A DNA stretch of 54,216 bases. It comes from an uncultured bacterium (GTDB lineage Bacteria > Bacillota > Clostridia > Oscillospirales > Oscillospiraceae). The notes beneath the pieces were generated by a model. The model saw only the letters and a list, made by a program, of their open reading frames with translations. It did no database searches and was not told the origin of the DNA. The stretch lies in the NCBI GenBank assembly GCA_946548895.1, contig CAMNQF010000019.1, positions 1 through 54,216 of the forward strand, read 5' to 3'. Shown here piece after piece: positions 9,400-17,543 of the stretch (within the stretch, counting starts at the first letter, position 1; each line of letters begins with the position of its first letter). Made by a program: the position numbers and the translations under genes.

Positions 9400-9948
9400 A
9401 TGGAGACAGATTTCAGGCAGATTGAGGCTCAGGCCCGGACGGCGGCGGTGGAACTGCTGGACGCCGCGGGGCTGCGGGCCGGAGACATTTTTGTGGTGGG
9501 CTGCTCCTCCTCGGAGGTGCTGGGGGGCCGGATCGGCAAGGCTTCCAGCATGGAGACAGCGGAGGCGGTATTCAGCGGCGTCTATCCCGTCCTGCGGGAG
9601 CGGGGGGTATACCTGGCCGCCCAGTGCTGCGAACACCTGAACCGCGCCCTCATCGTGGAGGCGGACTGCGCGGACAAGTACGGCCTGGAGCCGGTGTGCG
9701 TGGTGCCCCAGCCAAAGGCGGGGGGTTCCTTCGCCTCCCAGGCGTGGCGGCGCTTCCAGCGCCCCGCGGCGGTGGAACATATCCGGGCCCACGCCGGGCT
9801 GGACATCGGCGGCACCCTCATCGGAATGCACCTGCGGGACGTGGCGGTACCTGTGCGCCTTAGCCTGGACCACGTGGGCCAGGCCATCCTGCTGTGCGCC
9901 CGCACCCGGCCCAAGTTCATCGGCGGAAGCCGGGCCGTCTACGAATAA
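9400..9948 (+). CDS. TIGR01440/DUF436 family protein (YwlG-like)
   Basis: A 182-aa protein of the UPF0340/TIGR01440 family. Recognisable are FVVGCSSSEVLGGRIGKASS, the AAQCCEHLNRALIVE segment with paired cysteines, VPQPKAGGSFA and a C-terminal GGTLIGMHLRDVAVPVR block. Family members are widespread in Firmicutes, but no biochemical role is established to my knowledge. In other Firmicutes the gene is often near rpiB; here rpiB is about 22 kb away. GAGGAAA precedes the start, and a bidirectional terminator follows directly. Confidence 0.9.
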   Translation: METDFRQIEAQARTAAVELLDAAGLRAGDIFVVGCSSSEVLGGRIGKASSMETAEAVFSGVYPVLRERGVYLAAQCCEHLNRALIVEADCADKYGLEPVCVVPQPKAGGSFASQAWRRFQRPAAVEHIRAHAGLDIGGTLIGMHLRDVAVPVRLSLDHVGQAILLCARTRPKFIGGSRAVYE

Positions 9949-9987
9949 AAACAAGCGGTACAGCCATACGCTGTACCGCTTGTTTTT
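9947..9987. terminator. Bidirectional intrinsic terminator
   Basis: A 13-bp perfect stem, ACAAGCGGTACAG (9951-9963) and its complement (9971-9983), with a 7-nt loop is flanked by an A run on the left and a T run on the right. It can therefore end both the TIGR01440 gene and the convergent YesL gene. Confidence 0.93.
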
Positions 9988-10695
9988 TCAGCCGCCGTCC
10001 TCCTCCGGGGGTTCGGCAAGATGAAACACATACCGCTCCAGCCCCGGCCACGCCGCCAGGCAGGCCGTCAGCCAGAACAGGGAAAAGGCGATGGACGCCA
10101 GCACAAAGGTGGAGTAGGGAAAGGCCATCAGGTATGCGGCGGCCAGCGCCGCCAGAAACGCCAGCGCCGCCAGGTTCTGGGGCAGGCGCACCAGCACCAG
10201 CAGCAGGGCGCTGCGGACGGCCTCTCCCAGCCCCAGCTCGGAGAACTCCAGCAGGGGGAACAGGGAGAACAGGGACATCGCCAGCACCGCCATGGCCGCC
10301 GCCAGCAGAAACGCCGGGGCGGCCAGCAGGCCGTTTTCCGCCATGCCGCTGCCGTAGAAGCCCACGCCGTACCCGGCGGCGGACAGGGCCAATGCCATGG
10401 CGGCCCCCGCCGCCGTGGTCCGCCCAAAGCCCCGGCGGAACGCAGCCCACCAGTCGGGCCACAGGTCCAGGGGCTCCCCCCGCAGGAGCAGCACGCACAC
10501 CCGGGTCAGCGCCTTCAGCGCGGCGGGGATGGTCACCACCGGCAGGCAGAACAGGCAAAAGAGGATGTTGGCTTTTACCAGCGTCCACCAGTGCCACCGC
10601 AGGACGTGCCCCAGCAACCTCAGCCCCTTGGGCCTGGGCCCGGAAGGCCCCTCTCCCCGGCCGTCCCCCTCGTACAGCGCCTGATACCACCCCAT
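9988..10695 (-). CDS. YesL/DUF624 membrane protein
   Basis: A 235-aa polytopic membrane protein of the YesL (DUF624) family. The motif HVLRWHWWTLVKANILFCLF, followed by LPVVTIPAALKALTRV, is diagnostic, and about five membrane segments follow. YesL proteins are regularly encoded in polysaccharide-utilisation loci with YesMN regulators and sugar ABC importers, as here, but their role is not established. The start at 10695 is supported by GGAGGGGAG just upstream and lies 25 nt after the lyase stop, so it is the last gene of the minus-strand operon. Confidence 0.85.
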   Translation of the reverse strand: MGWYQALYEGDGRGEGPSGPRPKGLRLLGHVLRWHWWTLVKANILFCLFCLPVVTIPAALKALTRVCVLLLRGEPLDLWPDWWAAFRRGFGRTTAAGAAMALALSAAGYGVGFYGSGMAENGLLAAPAFLLAAAMAVLAMSLFSLFPLLEFSELGLGEAVRSALLLVLVRLPQNLAALAFLAALAAAYLMAFPYSTFVLASIAFSLFWLTACLAAWPGLERYVFHLAEPPEEDGG

Positions 10696-10720
10696 GCGGC
10701 TCCCCTCCTGTCCTGTGCGG

Positions 10721-12733
10721 TCAGCGGGCCAGCACCGTGCCGGTCTCCCGCTCGCCCGCCGCCTCGTCAAATACCTCCACGCCGCCGAAACCGCAGCAGC
10801 CCCCGGCGTTGAAGGTGTCGGTGGGGCTGGCGTACTCCATGTGGGACACCACCACCACCCAGCTCCTGCCGCCCTTGCGCACCCGCACCGCCTCAATCTC
10901 CTGGTCCGCAAACTGAATACCCTTGAAGTTGGAGGTGACGGGCAGCTTTTCCACCGCCAGCGGCTCCTCCTCCCCCGTCCGGTCCAGGGCAATCACCGCG
11001 AACACGCCGGTAAAGCCGTTCCCTTGAACCAGCGTCTCCAGCACGGGATTTTCCGCCGCGTGGTTGTAGTGGCGGGAAACGCGCCCCGTTTTCAGCTCCG
11101 CGGACACGGGGGCGGCGGACACCAGCCGCAGCCGGGCGGTACAAGACCGCCCCGTCCAAACGAATCCGCCCTCCCCGGGGGCCAGCGTTCCCGTCTCCCC
11201 CCAGTGGAAGAACTGGCGGTAGGTGTGCGCCTGCCCGGAATAAAACTCGTCCACGGCAATCAGCACATCCGGCTTCAAAAAGATGAGCCGGCGGTTGACA
11301 AACACTCCCTGCCCGTACCAGCCCAGATGGCCTCCCTCCGCGTAGCCGTAGCGGCCGTCGCTGTAAAAGGCCCGGTTCACCGCCCGGCTGAGATGGCCGC
11401 ACTCCCAGCTGTCCCGGCAGTCATAGAGGGGGAAGCCGTCCACCGACACGGTGTTGTGGCCGGACAGGTCTTTGAACTCCCGGCGGCTGGGCCCGAACAC
11501 ATAGGTGTACCGCCCGCTGTCCGTGAGCACATCCTCCCCATAGGCGGACAGGTCGAAGTGGAGCTGGTCCGCGTGGCCGTGGCCGGCCCCCAGCATCCCG
11601 CAGTGGAAGCGCACCCAGGCGGCCTCCTCCCCCCAGCGGTCCCGGAACACGTAGTTGCCGCTGTCGGGGAGGGCAAAGTCCGTCCGGGCAAGGAACTGGG
11701 CGGGCAGGGCCTCGTACCGCGCCGCCTCCCCGGTTCCCACCTCCCAGACGCTCTCGAAGTCCAGCCGGGGATAGCCGGCCGCCTTCAGCGCGCCGTCCTG
11801 GAAGATGGCGGCGGCCAGCGTCACCAGGTCCCGCTGGTCCACATCGTCGCTGTCCCCCATCATGGGCTCACAGCCGTTGGGCTTCTGCCACGCCGCCGCC
11901 GTCCAGGCCATGGCGCGGACGGTCTCCTCCATGTCCTGGGGCAGGCGGATGTCTTTGCGCCGGGCCAGCAGCACCACGTCCAGAAAGCACCGCATCACTT
12001 CGTTGTGGTACATGGGGGACTGCTCCCAGTGGACGCCGTCCGGGTAGACTTGAATGCGCACAATCCGGTTCAGCCGGTCCAGGGCCGTCTGCCGGTACTG
12101 GGCGGCCCGCTGGCTGTCAGGCAGGCAGCACCCGGCCACAAACAGTCCGTGGTTGGCCAGCACGCCCCAGTTGCTCATCAGGTTAAAGGTGTTCCACACC
12201 CCCATGATGTACTCGGCGTGCTCCGTCATGGACTGGACAAATTTATCCATGACCTCCTCCGTAATCCAGGGGCTGCCCTCGAAATACCGCATGGCCTTGC
12301 ACCAGTTCTCCATGCGGATGCCCGCCTCAATGGTGCGCCACGCCTTTTCGCAGGAGGGGTCGTCCCGGCGCACCGTGTCCACCCAGTGGACCAGCTGCCC
12401 GGCAAAGGCTTTGGCGTACTTCTCATCCCCGGTGACGGCATAGGCCTGGCCCATGCAGGGCCAGAACCGCATTCGGTTGAACGCGTAGACAAATTCCGGG
12501 TCGTCCCCGGGCTGGCGCAGCCAGTCGATGGGGCCGTCGAACACCTCCGGCTCCTGGGTCTGTTCCAGGTCCCAGCGCAGCTGGAACAGGAACTTGTTCT
12601 CCGCCGCCAGCCCGGCCATGCGGAGCACCGTGTCCAGCTCCCCGCCGCCCCAGGTCCTGGCGTACTCCGCCGCCGCCTCCCGGTCGTCAAAGAAAGCGGT
12701 GCGGTTCTGGTCAAAAAACAGCTTTGGGTCCAT
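10721..12733 (-). CDS. Heparinase II/III-like polysaccharide lyase, cytoplasmic
   Basis: A 670-aa protein with an alpha-helical N-terminal toroid (DGPIDWLRQPGDDPEFVYAF, then NLMSNWGVLANHGLF and VYPDGVHWEQSPMYH) and a C-terminal beta-sandwich domain containing GHGHADQLHFDLSAYG, the conserved heparinase II/III segment. Such enzymes cleave uronic-acid polysaccharides by beta-elimination, leaving unsaturated uronates. No signal peptide is present, so it should act on imported oligosaccharides. The GH88 hydrolase gene immediately upstream would remove the unsaturated uronate. Exact substrate (heparan, chondroitin, alginate-like or other) cannot be read from sequence. AAGGAGG precedes the ATG. Confidence 0.87.
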   Translation of the reverse strand: MDPKLFFDQNRTAFFDDREAAAEYARTWGGGELDTVLRMAGLAAENKFLFQLRWDLEQTQEPEVFDGPIDWLRQPGDDPEFVYAFNRMRFWPCMGQAYAVTGDEKYAKAFAGQLVHWVDTVRRDDPSCEKAWRTIEAGIRMENWCKAMRYFEGSPWITEEVMDKFVQSMTEHAEYIMGVWNTFNLMSNWGVLANHGLFVAGCCLPDSQRAAQYRQTALDRLNRIVRIQVYPDGVHWEQSPMYHNEVMRCFLDVVLLARRKDIRLPQDMEETVRAMAWTAAAWQKPNGCEPMMGDSDDVDQRDLVTLAAAIFQDGALKAAGYPRLDFESVWEVGTGEAARYEALPAQFLARTDFALPDSGNYVFRDRWGEEAAWVRFHCGMLGAGHGHADQLHFDLSAYGEDVLTDSGRYTYVFGPSRREFKDLSGHNTVSVDGFPLYDCRDSWECGHLSRAVNRAFYSDGRYGYAEGGHLGWYGQGVFVNRRLIFLKPDVLIAVDEFYSGQAHTYRQFFHWGETGTLAPGEGGFVWTGRSCTARLRLVSAAPVSAELKTGRVSRHYNHAAENPVLETLVQGNGFTGVFAVIALDRTGEEEPLAVEKLPVTSNFKGIQFADQEIEAVRVRKGGRSWVVVVSHMEYASPTDTFNAGGCCGFGGVEVFDEAAGERETGTVLAR

Positions 12734-12753
12734 GGGAACCCCTCCTTATCCGA

Positions 12754-13908
12754 TTACCAATAGGGGTCCCAGTCCCCGGCCAGGCGGGTGAGGGCCTCCA
12801 TGTAGTAGAAGTCGCCCCAGGAGGTGCACTCGTCCACCCCCTCGGGGGTACAGGTATTGTAGGGTGATTTCTTGCTGTAGGTGCCGTGGAGGATCAGCCC
12901 CGTCCCCGGCTTGGGGTCGGGCACGGCGTAGTTTGCCGCCAGGCTGCCCACCATCTCCCGGGCCAGCGTCTCGTACCGGGCGGCGTCCCCGCCGGGGAGG
13001 ACGCGCGCCGCCTCCAGCAGGCCGCAGGCCACGATGGCCGCGGAGGAGGAGTCCCGGGGCTCGCCGCTGTCCGGCTGGAACAGCATATCCCAGCAGGGCA
13101 CCAGGTCCTCCGGCAGGCGGGTGAGGTAGAAGTCCAGCGCCCGGCGGAAGGCGTCCAGGGCGGCGGGGTCCTGGGTATACCGCCAGCTCAGGATGGAGCC
13201 GTACACCGCCCACGCCTGCCCCCGGGCCCAGAAGCTGTCGTCCTTGTAGCCCTGGCAGGTGCGGCCGTAGCCGGGGGTGCCGTCCGGGTTCATGTAGAAG
13301 GTGTGGTAGGTGGAGCCGTCGGGCCGGAAGGAGTTGGCCAGGCAGGTGGCGGTGTGCTTTTTTGCGATGTCCGCATATTTTCCGTCCCCCGTCTCCCGGG
13401 ACGCCCAGTACAGCAGGGGCAGGTTCAGCAGGCAGTCGATGATGTAGCGGTAGTTGCCCGGCTCCCCCATCTCCCCCCAGGCCTGGAGAAACTCCCCCTG
13501 GGGCTGGAACCGGGTGAGCAGCTGGTCCGCCGCCAGGATCGCGGCCTCCCGGGCCCCCTGATCCCCGGTGAGCCGGTAGGCCGCCACACAGGCCGGGGTG
13601 TACAGGAAGCCCATGTCGTGGTGGTCCACCGCGATTTTTTCCCGGATGCGGCGCCCGAAGCTGTCCGCCAGGGTCAGCCCCGCCTCGCGGAAGGCCTGGT
13701 CATGGGTGCGCTCATAGGCCAGCCAGATCTCCCCCGGCCAGAAGCCGCAGGTCCACTCCACGTTGCCGCAGGGAGCGTAAATCCCGTCCACGCTGGAGTG
13801 GTTCTGGCAGCGGTGGGTGTACAGCGGCAGATTGAGCCGCACCTGCTCCACGGCGCGGTCCAGAGCCGCCTGGACCGCGCCGGCGGCAATGGGAAGGGGT
13901 CTGCTCAT
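12754..13908 (-). CDS. ugl: GH88 unsaturated glucuronyl hydrolase
   Basis: A 384-aa glycoside hydrolase family 88 enzyme, which hydrates the 4,5-unsaturated uronate made by lyases and so releases it from oligosaccharides. The HHDMGFLYTPA motif holds the first catalytic aspartate, and the IIDCLLNLPLLYWAS motif holds the second (general acid). DDSFWARGQAWAVYG and the final SPYNTCTPEGVDECTSWGDF lie in the sugar-binding barrel. No signal peptide is present. The ATG at 13908 follows AGAGGTG; a longer open frame upstream has no ribosome binding site. It lies between the permeases and the lyase, 20 nt before the latter. Confidence 0.92.
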   Translation of the reverse strand: MSRPLPIAAGAVQAALDRAVEQVRLNLPLYTHRCQNHSSVDGIYAPCGNVEWTCGFWPGEIWLAYERTHDQAFREAGLTLADSFGRRIREKIAVDHHDMGFLYTPACVAAYRLTGDQGAREAAILAADQLLTRFQPQGEFLQAWGEMGEPGNYRYIIDCLLNLPLLYWASRETGDGKYADIAKKHTATCLANSFRPDGSTYHTFYMNPDGTPGYGRTCQGYKDDSFWARGQAWAVYGSILSWRYTQDPAALDAFRRALDFYLTRLPEDLVPCWDMLFQPDSGEPRDSSSAAIVACGLLEAARVLPGGDAARYETLAREMVGSLAANYAVPDPKPGTGLILHGTYSKKSPYNTCTPEGVDECTSWGDFYYMEALTRLAGDWDPYW

Positions 13909-13992
13909 GGAAAACACCTCTTTCTCATTAGAATGCCAAGGGGCGGGGTGCGATGGCCCCGCCCCTTGGCGGTAGTTGGACATATGAATATT

Positions 13993-14826
13993 TTACCCTT
14001 TCAGGCCGCTGCTGGCAATACCCTGGACAAAGTATTTTTGCAGCGCCAGGAACACGATGAGCACCGGGATCAGCGCCACCACCGACGCGGCCATAATCAG
14101 GCCGTACTCGGCGGAATACTGGCCGATGAACATACGCAGGCCCAATTGCAGGGTCTTTTTGGACTCGGTGTGGAGGTAGAGCAGGGGGCCCAGGAAGTCG
14201 TTCCAGGTGTTGACGAAGGTGAAGATGGTCAGGGTGGCCAGGCTGGGCTTGGACAGCGGCAGCATAATCCGCCACCAGATGCCGTATTCGCTGAGGCCGT
14301 CGATGCGGGCGGCCTCGCACAGCTCGTCGGGGATGCCGTCGTAGAACTGCTTCATCAGGAACACGCCGAAGGCGGAGAACGCCTGGAGGCAGATCATGGC
14401 GGTGAGCTTGTCGTTGAGGCCCATGCCGCTCATCATCAGGAACTGGGGCACCATGTACACCTGCCAGGGCATGGCGATGGTGGCGATGTAGCCCAGGAAC
14501 AGCAGGCTGCGGCCCTTAAAGCGGAGCTTGGCAAAGGCGTAGGCCGCGAAGCTGGAGGTGAGCAGCTGGAGCAGGGTGACGATCACTGTCAGGATGGCGG
14601 TGTTGCTGATGAACTTCAGCAGGGGGATCTTGGTCCAGATGTTCACGTAGTTGGCCCACTGGGGGTTGGAGGGAATCCACTGCATGGGCCAGGCGAACAC
14701 GTCCTTGTTCAGCTTCAGAGAAGCGGACAGCATCCAGGCGAAGGGGATGATGGTGAGGATGGACAGCAGGATCAAGATGACGTACACGGCGATTTTTCCG
14801 CCGGTGAGGCCGGATTTCTCTTTCAT
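13993..14826 (-). CDS. Carbohydrate ABC transporter permease, MalG type
   Basis: A 277-aa inner permease subunit of a CUT1 sugar importer. Six hydrophobic segments are visible, and the EAA loop that contacts the ATPase reads ELCEAARIDGLSEYGIWWRI with LPLSKP following. The N-terminal LLSILTIIPFAWMLSASLK stretch is typical of MalG/YtcP-like subunits. It is the second permease of the operon, with a GGGAGGGAG site and a 15-nt gap after the first. No ATPase gene is present in the locus, so a shared MsmX-type ATPase encoded elsewhere is likely. Confidence 0.94.
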   Translation of the reverse strand: MKEKSGLTGGKIAVYVILILLSILTIIPFAWMLSASLKLNKDVFAWPMQWIPSNPQWANYVNIWTKIPLLKFISNTAILTVIVTLLQLLTSSFAAYAFAKLRFKGRSLLFLGYIATIAMPWQVYMVPQFLMMSGMGLNDKLTAMICLQAFSAFGVFLMKQFYDGIPDELCEAARIDGLSEYGIWWRIMLPLSKPSLATLTIFTFVNTWNDFLGPLLYLHTESKKTLQLGLRMFIGQYSAEYGLIMAASVVALIPVLIVFLALQKYFVQGIASSGLKG

Positions 14827-14841
14827 GCGCTCCCTCCTCCC

Positions 14842-15777
14842 TTATTCCTTCATGGAGCTCTCGCCCCGGAACTGGATCAGGGTGACGATCAGCACCAGGA
14901 TGAACAGCACCATGGCCATGGCGCTGGCGTAGCCGAAGTTCCGGGAGGTAAAGGCCGCCTCGTAGATGTTGCCCACCAGAACCCGGGTCTTGCCGCCGGG
15001 GCCAAAATTGGTAATCATCAGGAAGATGTCGTACACCTTGAAGCACTGGATGGTGAGCATCACGGTGACAAAGAAGGTGGTGGGCCGCAGCTGGGGCATG
15101 GTGACGTACCAGAACTTCTGCCAGGGATTGGCCCCGTCCAGGGCGGCCGCCTCGTAGAGGTCCGGGTTGACCCCCTGAAGTCCCGCCAGATAGATAATCA
15201 TGTAGTAGCCCATGAACTTCCAGATGGAGAACAGAATCACCGTCCCCATACAGACGAACCAGTTGGGGTCGGCGGACCACCGGGGCAGGTTCTCCACCCC
15301 CAGGCCGGACAGGATCATGTTCACCGGGCCCATGGAGGGGTTGAACAGCATATTCCACACGGCGGTGACAGCCACCATGGAGGCCACGTAAGGGAAGAAC
15401 ATCATGGTGCGGAAGAAGTTCCGGGCGCGGATCTGCTGGTTGAGCAGAATGGCCAGCCCCAGGGAGGCCGCCATGGTCAGAGGCACCGTGATGACGGCGT
15501 AGGCGATGGTGTTGAACAGGGCCTGGGTAAACTTGCTGTCCTGAAACAGGTCGATAAAGTTCTGGAGCCCCACGAACTCAATGGGGTTCTTCCAGGAGCC
15601 GTCCCAGGACAGGAAGGCCAGGGCCACCGCCATCACCATGGGCACCAGGGTGAACACGGCGAAGCCGATGAAGTTGGGCGCGATGAAGCTGTAAGCCACC
15701 AGGTTCTTCACCCGCTCCCGGCGCTTCCGGGACTGGACAACGGCCTCGGACGCCGCCGGACGTTGCGTTTTCTGCAT
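14842..15777 (-). CDS. Carbohydrate ABC transporter permease, MalF type
   Basis: A 311-aa permease with six membrane segments and the EAA loop LYEAAALDGANPWQKFWYVT followed by MPQLRP. The basic N-terminus (RKRRERVKNLVAYSFIAPNF) is typical of the first permease of CUT1 sugar importers. It forms a heterodimeric channel with the MalG-type subunit and receives substrate from the lipoprotein encoded immediately upstream. GAGAGGAGG precedes the start. Confidence 0.94.
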   Translation of the reverse strand: MQKTQRPAASEAVVQSRKRRERVKNLVAYSFIAPNFIGFAVFTLVPMVMAVALAFLSWDGSWKNPIEFVGLQNFIDLFQDSKFTQALFNTIAYAVITVPLTMAASLGLAILLNQQIRARNFFRTMMFFPYVASMVAVTAVWNMLFNPSMGPVNMILSGLGVENLPRWSADPNWFVCMGTVILFSIWKFMGYYMIIYLAGLQGVNPDLYEAAALDGANPWQKFWYVTMPQLRPTTFFVTVMLTIQCFKVYDIFLMITNFGPGGKTRVLVGNIYEAAFTSRNFGYASAMAMVLFILVLIVTLIQFRGESSMKE

Positions 15778-15874
15778 GGAATTCCTCCTCTCTAATCGGT
15801 CAAAAACAGGCCGGCGGGGCGGAACCCCGCCCCGCCAGCTGTGTCAGTTCTGTGGGATTTTACCGCGATTCAGT

Positions 15875-17221
15875 TCAGCCCAGCAGGGCGCTGACCTCGT
15901 CGTTCATCTTCTGAATGCCCTCGTCGATGGTCATGGCGCCAGTCATAATGCCGTCGTGGGCCTCGTTCAGCACGCCCTCAATGTCGGCGGCCTTGTCGTG
16001 CATGGGCATCTCCAGGTAGACCTGGGTGGTGCTCAGGGCCTCCTTGCTGGCCTCGTCGGTGGGGAAGCCGTCCATCTTGGCCAGCTCATCCAGCACGGCG
16101 TCGCTCTTGATGGCGGGGAAGGTGCCGGTCTTGGCGATGATCTCGGCGCCCTGCTCACCGCCCACGAACTTCACGAAGTCCAAGGCGGCCTCCTGCTTGG
16201 CGGAAGCGGAGTTCACGGCCACGGAGGTGATGGTGCCCAGGGTGGTGCCGGCGGCTACGCCCGCGGGATGGGGATACTTCACGATGCCCCAGTTGGTGGC
16301 CAGGGACTCGCCGGACTTGACCTTCTCAATCTGGGTGGGGATGAACCAGCTGCCCATGTTCATCATGGCCACCTGGTTGTTGAAGAACACGCCGGAGTAA
16401 TGGGTGGAGGTGGCCTTCAGGGTGCCGTAATCCTGGCAGATGCCGTCGTTCTGCTCGGCCAGAACCCACTCATAGGTGGACTTCATGAAGTCGTAGTTGC
16501 CGTCCACCACAGTGTGCTGGCCGTCCAGCACGGCGAACAGGGAGGGGGCGGAACGCCAGGTGTGGAAGTGGGAGCCGTACACCTTCTCGGCGCCGGTGCC
16601 GCTGGTGACCTTGCGGGCCAGGGCGTCATACTCCTCAATGGTCATGTCGTTGGTGGGGTAGTCCACGTTGGCGGCGTCAAACAGGTCTTTGTTGTAGTAC
16701 ACCACCCAGTGGTCGGAGCGGAAGGGCAGGGCGTAGAACTTGCCGTCCACGGTGATCTGCTCGATGGTGCCGCCGTACAGGGCGGAGTCAATGCCCGCGC
16801 CGCTCAGGTCGGACAGGTAGCCGCCCTTCACCAGGTTGGCGTAGCCGGGAATGTCCTTCACGCACACCACGTCCAGGTCGGCGTTGCCGGTGAGCTGGGT
16901 GATGAGGGCGTTCTGGTAGTCGCTGGAGCCCAGGTCCACCATCTCGATCTTCACGTTGGGATGGTCGGCCACGTAGGCGTCGATGAGGGGCTGGTAATAG
17001 GTGGTCAGGTTGATGTCCCACACCGCCCACTTCAGGGTGACTTCGCCGGCGTTGTTGTCAGGGGCCTGCCCGCCTCCGGCGGGGGTGTTCTCCGCGGGCT
17101 GGGAGTTGCCGGCGGGGGGGTTGGACGCCTGCTGGTCCGCGTTGCCGCCGCAGGCGGCCAGGCCGGCCACCATCAGCAGGGCCAGCATCAGGGACAGGGT
17201 CCGTTTCAGCATCTTCTTCAT
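15875..17221 (-). CDS. Extracellular sugar-binding lipoprotein
   Basis: A 448-aa family 1 solute-binding protein. The N-terminus MKKMLKRTLSLMLALLMVAG ends in a LAAC lipobox, so the cysteine near residue 24 is lipidated and the protein is tethered outside the membrane. A linker rich in Asn, Pro, Gly and Gln (residues about 26-57) precedes the binding domain, which starts at VTLKWAVWDINLTTYYQPL. It is the first gene of the minus-strand operon and, with the two permeases, should deliver oligosaccharides to the cytoplasmic lyase and GH88 enzyme. GGAGGCTCCTAC lies upstream of the start. Confidence 0.95.
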   Translation of the reverse strand: MKKMLKRTLSLMLALLMVAGLAACGGNADQQASNPPAGNSQPAENTPAGGGQAPDNNAGEVTLKWAVWDINLTTYYQPLIDAYVADHPNVKIEMVDLGSSDYQNALITQLTGNADLDVVCVKDIPGYANLVKGGYLSDLSGAGIDSALYGGTIEQITVDGKFYALPFRSDHWVVYYNKDLFDAANVDYPTNDMTIEEYDALARKVTSGTGAEKVYGSHFHTWRSAPSLFAVLDGQHTVVDGNYDFMKSTYEWVLAEQNDGICQDYGTLKATSTHYSGVFFNNQVAMMNMGSWFIPTQIEKVKSGESLATNWGIVKYPHPAGVAAGTTLGTITSVAVNSASAKQEAALDFVKFVGGEQGAEIIAKTGTFPAIKSDAVLDELAKMDGFPTDEASKEALSTTQVYLEMPMHDKAADIEGVLNEAHDGIMTGAMTIDEGIQKMNDEVSALLG

Positions 17222-17370
17222 GTAGGAGCCTCCATTCTATCCATAAAATTTCGGGTCTGCGCGGGTCGCTGGTGTTATTCTACGCAAGGGGTCCTGTAAA
17301 TGGTATGTAAAATTTCAAGGTGAATTGCTCTTTTTTTTAGAGCTTTTGTAGCCGCCCCTAAAAAACATAT

Positions 17371-17376
17371 ATTATA
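17371..17376 (-). promoter_or_regulatory. Candidate -10 of the sugar operon
   Basis: TATAAT on the minus strand within an AT-rich stretch. The hexamer 17 nt upstream is CAAAAA, a poor -35. This fits a promoter that needs an activator such as the YesN-type regulator encoded divergently. Confidence 0.45.
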
Positions 17377-17432
17377 TTTAGTTTTTCATATACTTTTTGT
17401 GTTTTTCCAATGAAAACCATTTTGTTTTTATG

Positions 17433-17461
17433 TTGACATTGGGTAAAAACCAACGTATCAT
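17433..17461 (+). promoter_or_regulatory. Promoter of the yesMN-like operon
   Basis: TTGACA (17433-17438), a 17-nt spacer and TATCAT (17456-17461) form a strong sigma-A-type promoter reading toward the kinase. The 322-nt divergent region also holds the minus-strand -10 at 17371-17376 and two palindromes at 17477-17522. Confidence 0.8.
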
Positions 17462-17476
17462 CGTATTATTGGGGAA

Positions 17477-17522
17477 TCAAAAATAATGGATTATTTTTGA
17501 AGCGGCGGGGGACCCGCCGCTT
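17477..17522 (+). promoter_or_regulatory. Twin palindromes in the kinase leader
   Basis: TCAAAAATAAT and ATTATTTTTGA (17477-17487 and 17490-17500) form a perfect 11-bp inverted repeat with a 2-nt centre. It is directly followed by AAGCGGCGGG and CCCGCCGCTT (17500-17509 and 17513-17522) with a 3-nt loop. They lie about 10 nt past the predicted transcription start, so the first could be an operator and the second an mRNA hairpin. No T run follows. Confidence 0.6.
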
Positions 17523-17543
17523 GGCCGGAGGGGGTTTTGGGTC

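Noticed and set aside
10694-15795. Long plus-strand open frames opposite the lyase, GH88 and permease genes
   Set aside because: They oppose genes with catalytic motifs and proper starts and have only biased, repeat-like composition.
17410-17424. Catabolite-response (cre) site near the divergent sugar promoters
   Set aside because: The sequence TGAAAACCATTTTG is reminiscent, but the central CG of cre is missing.
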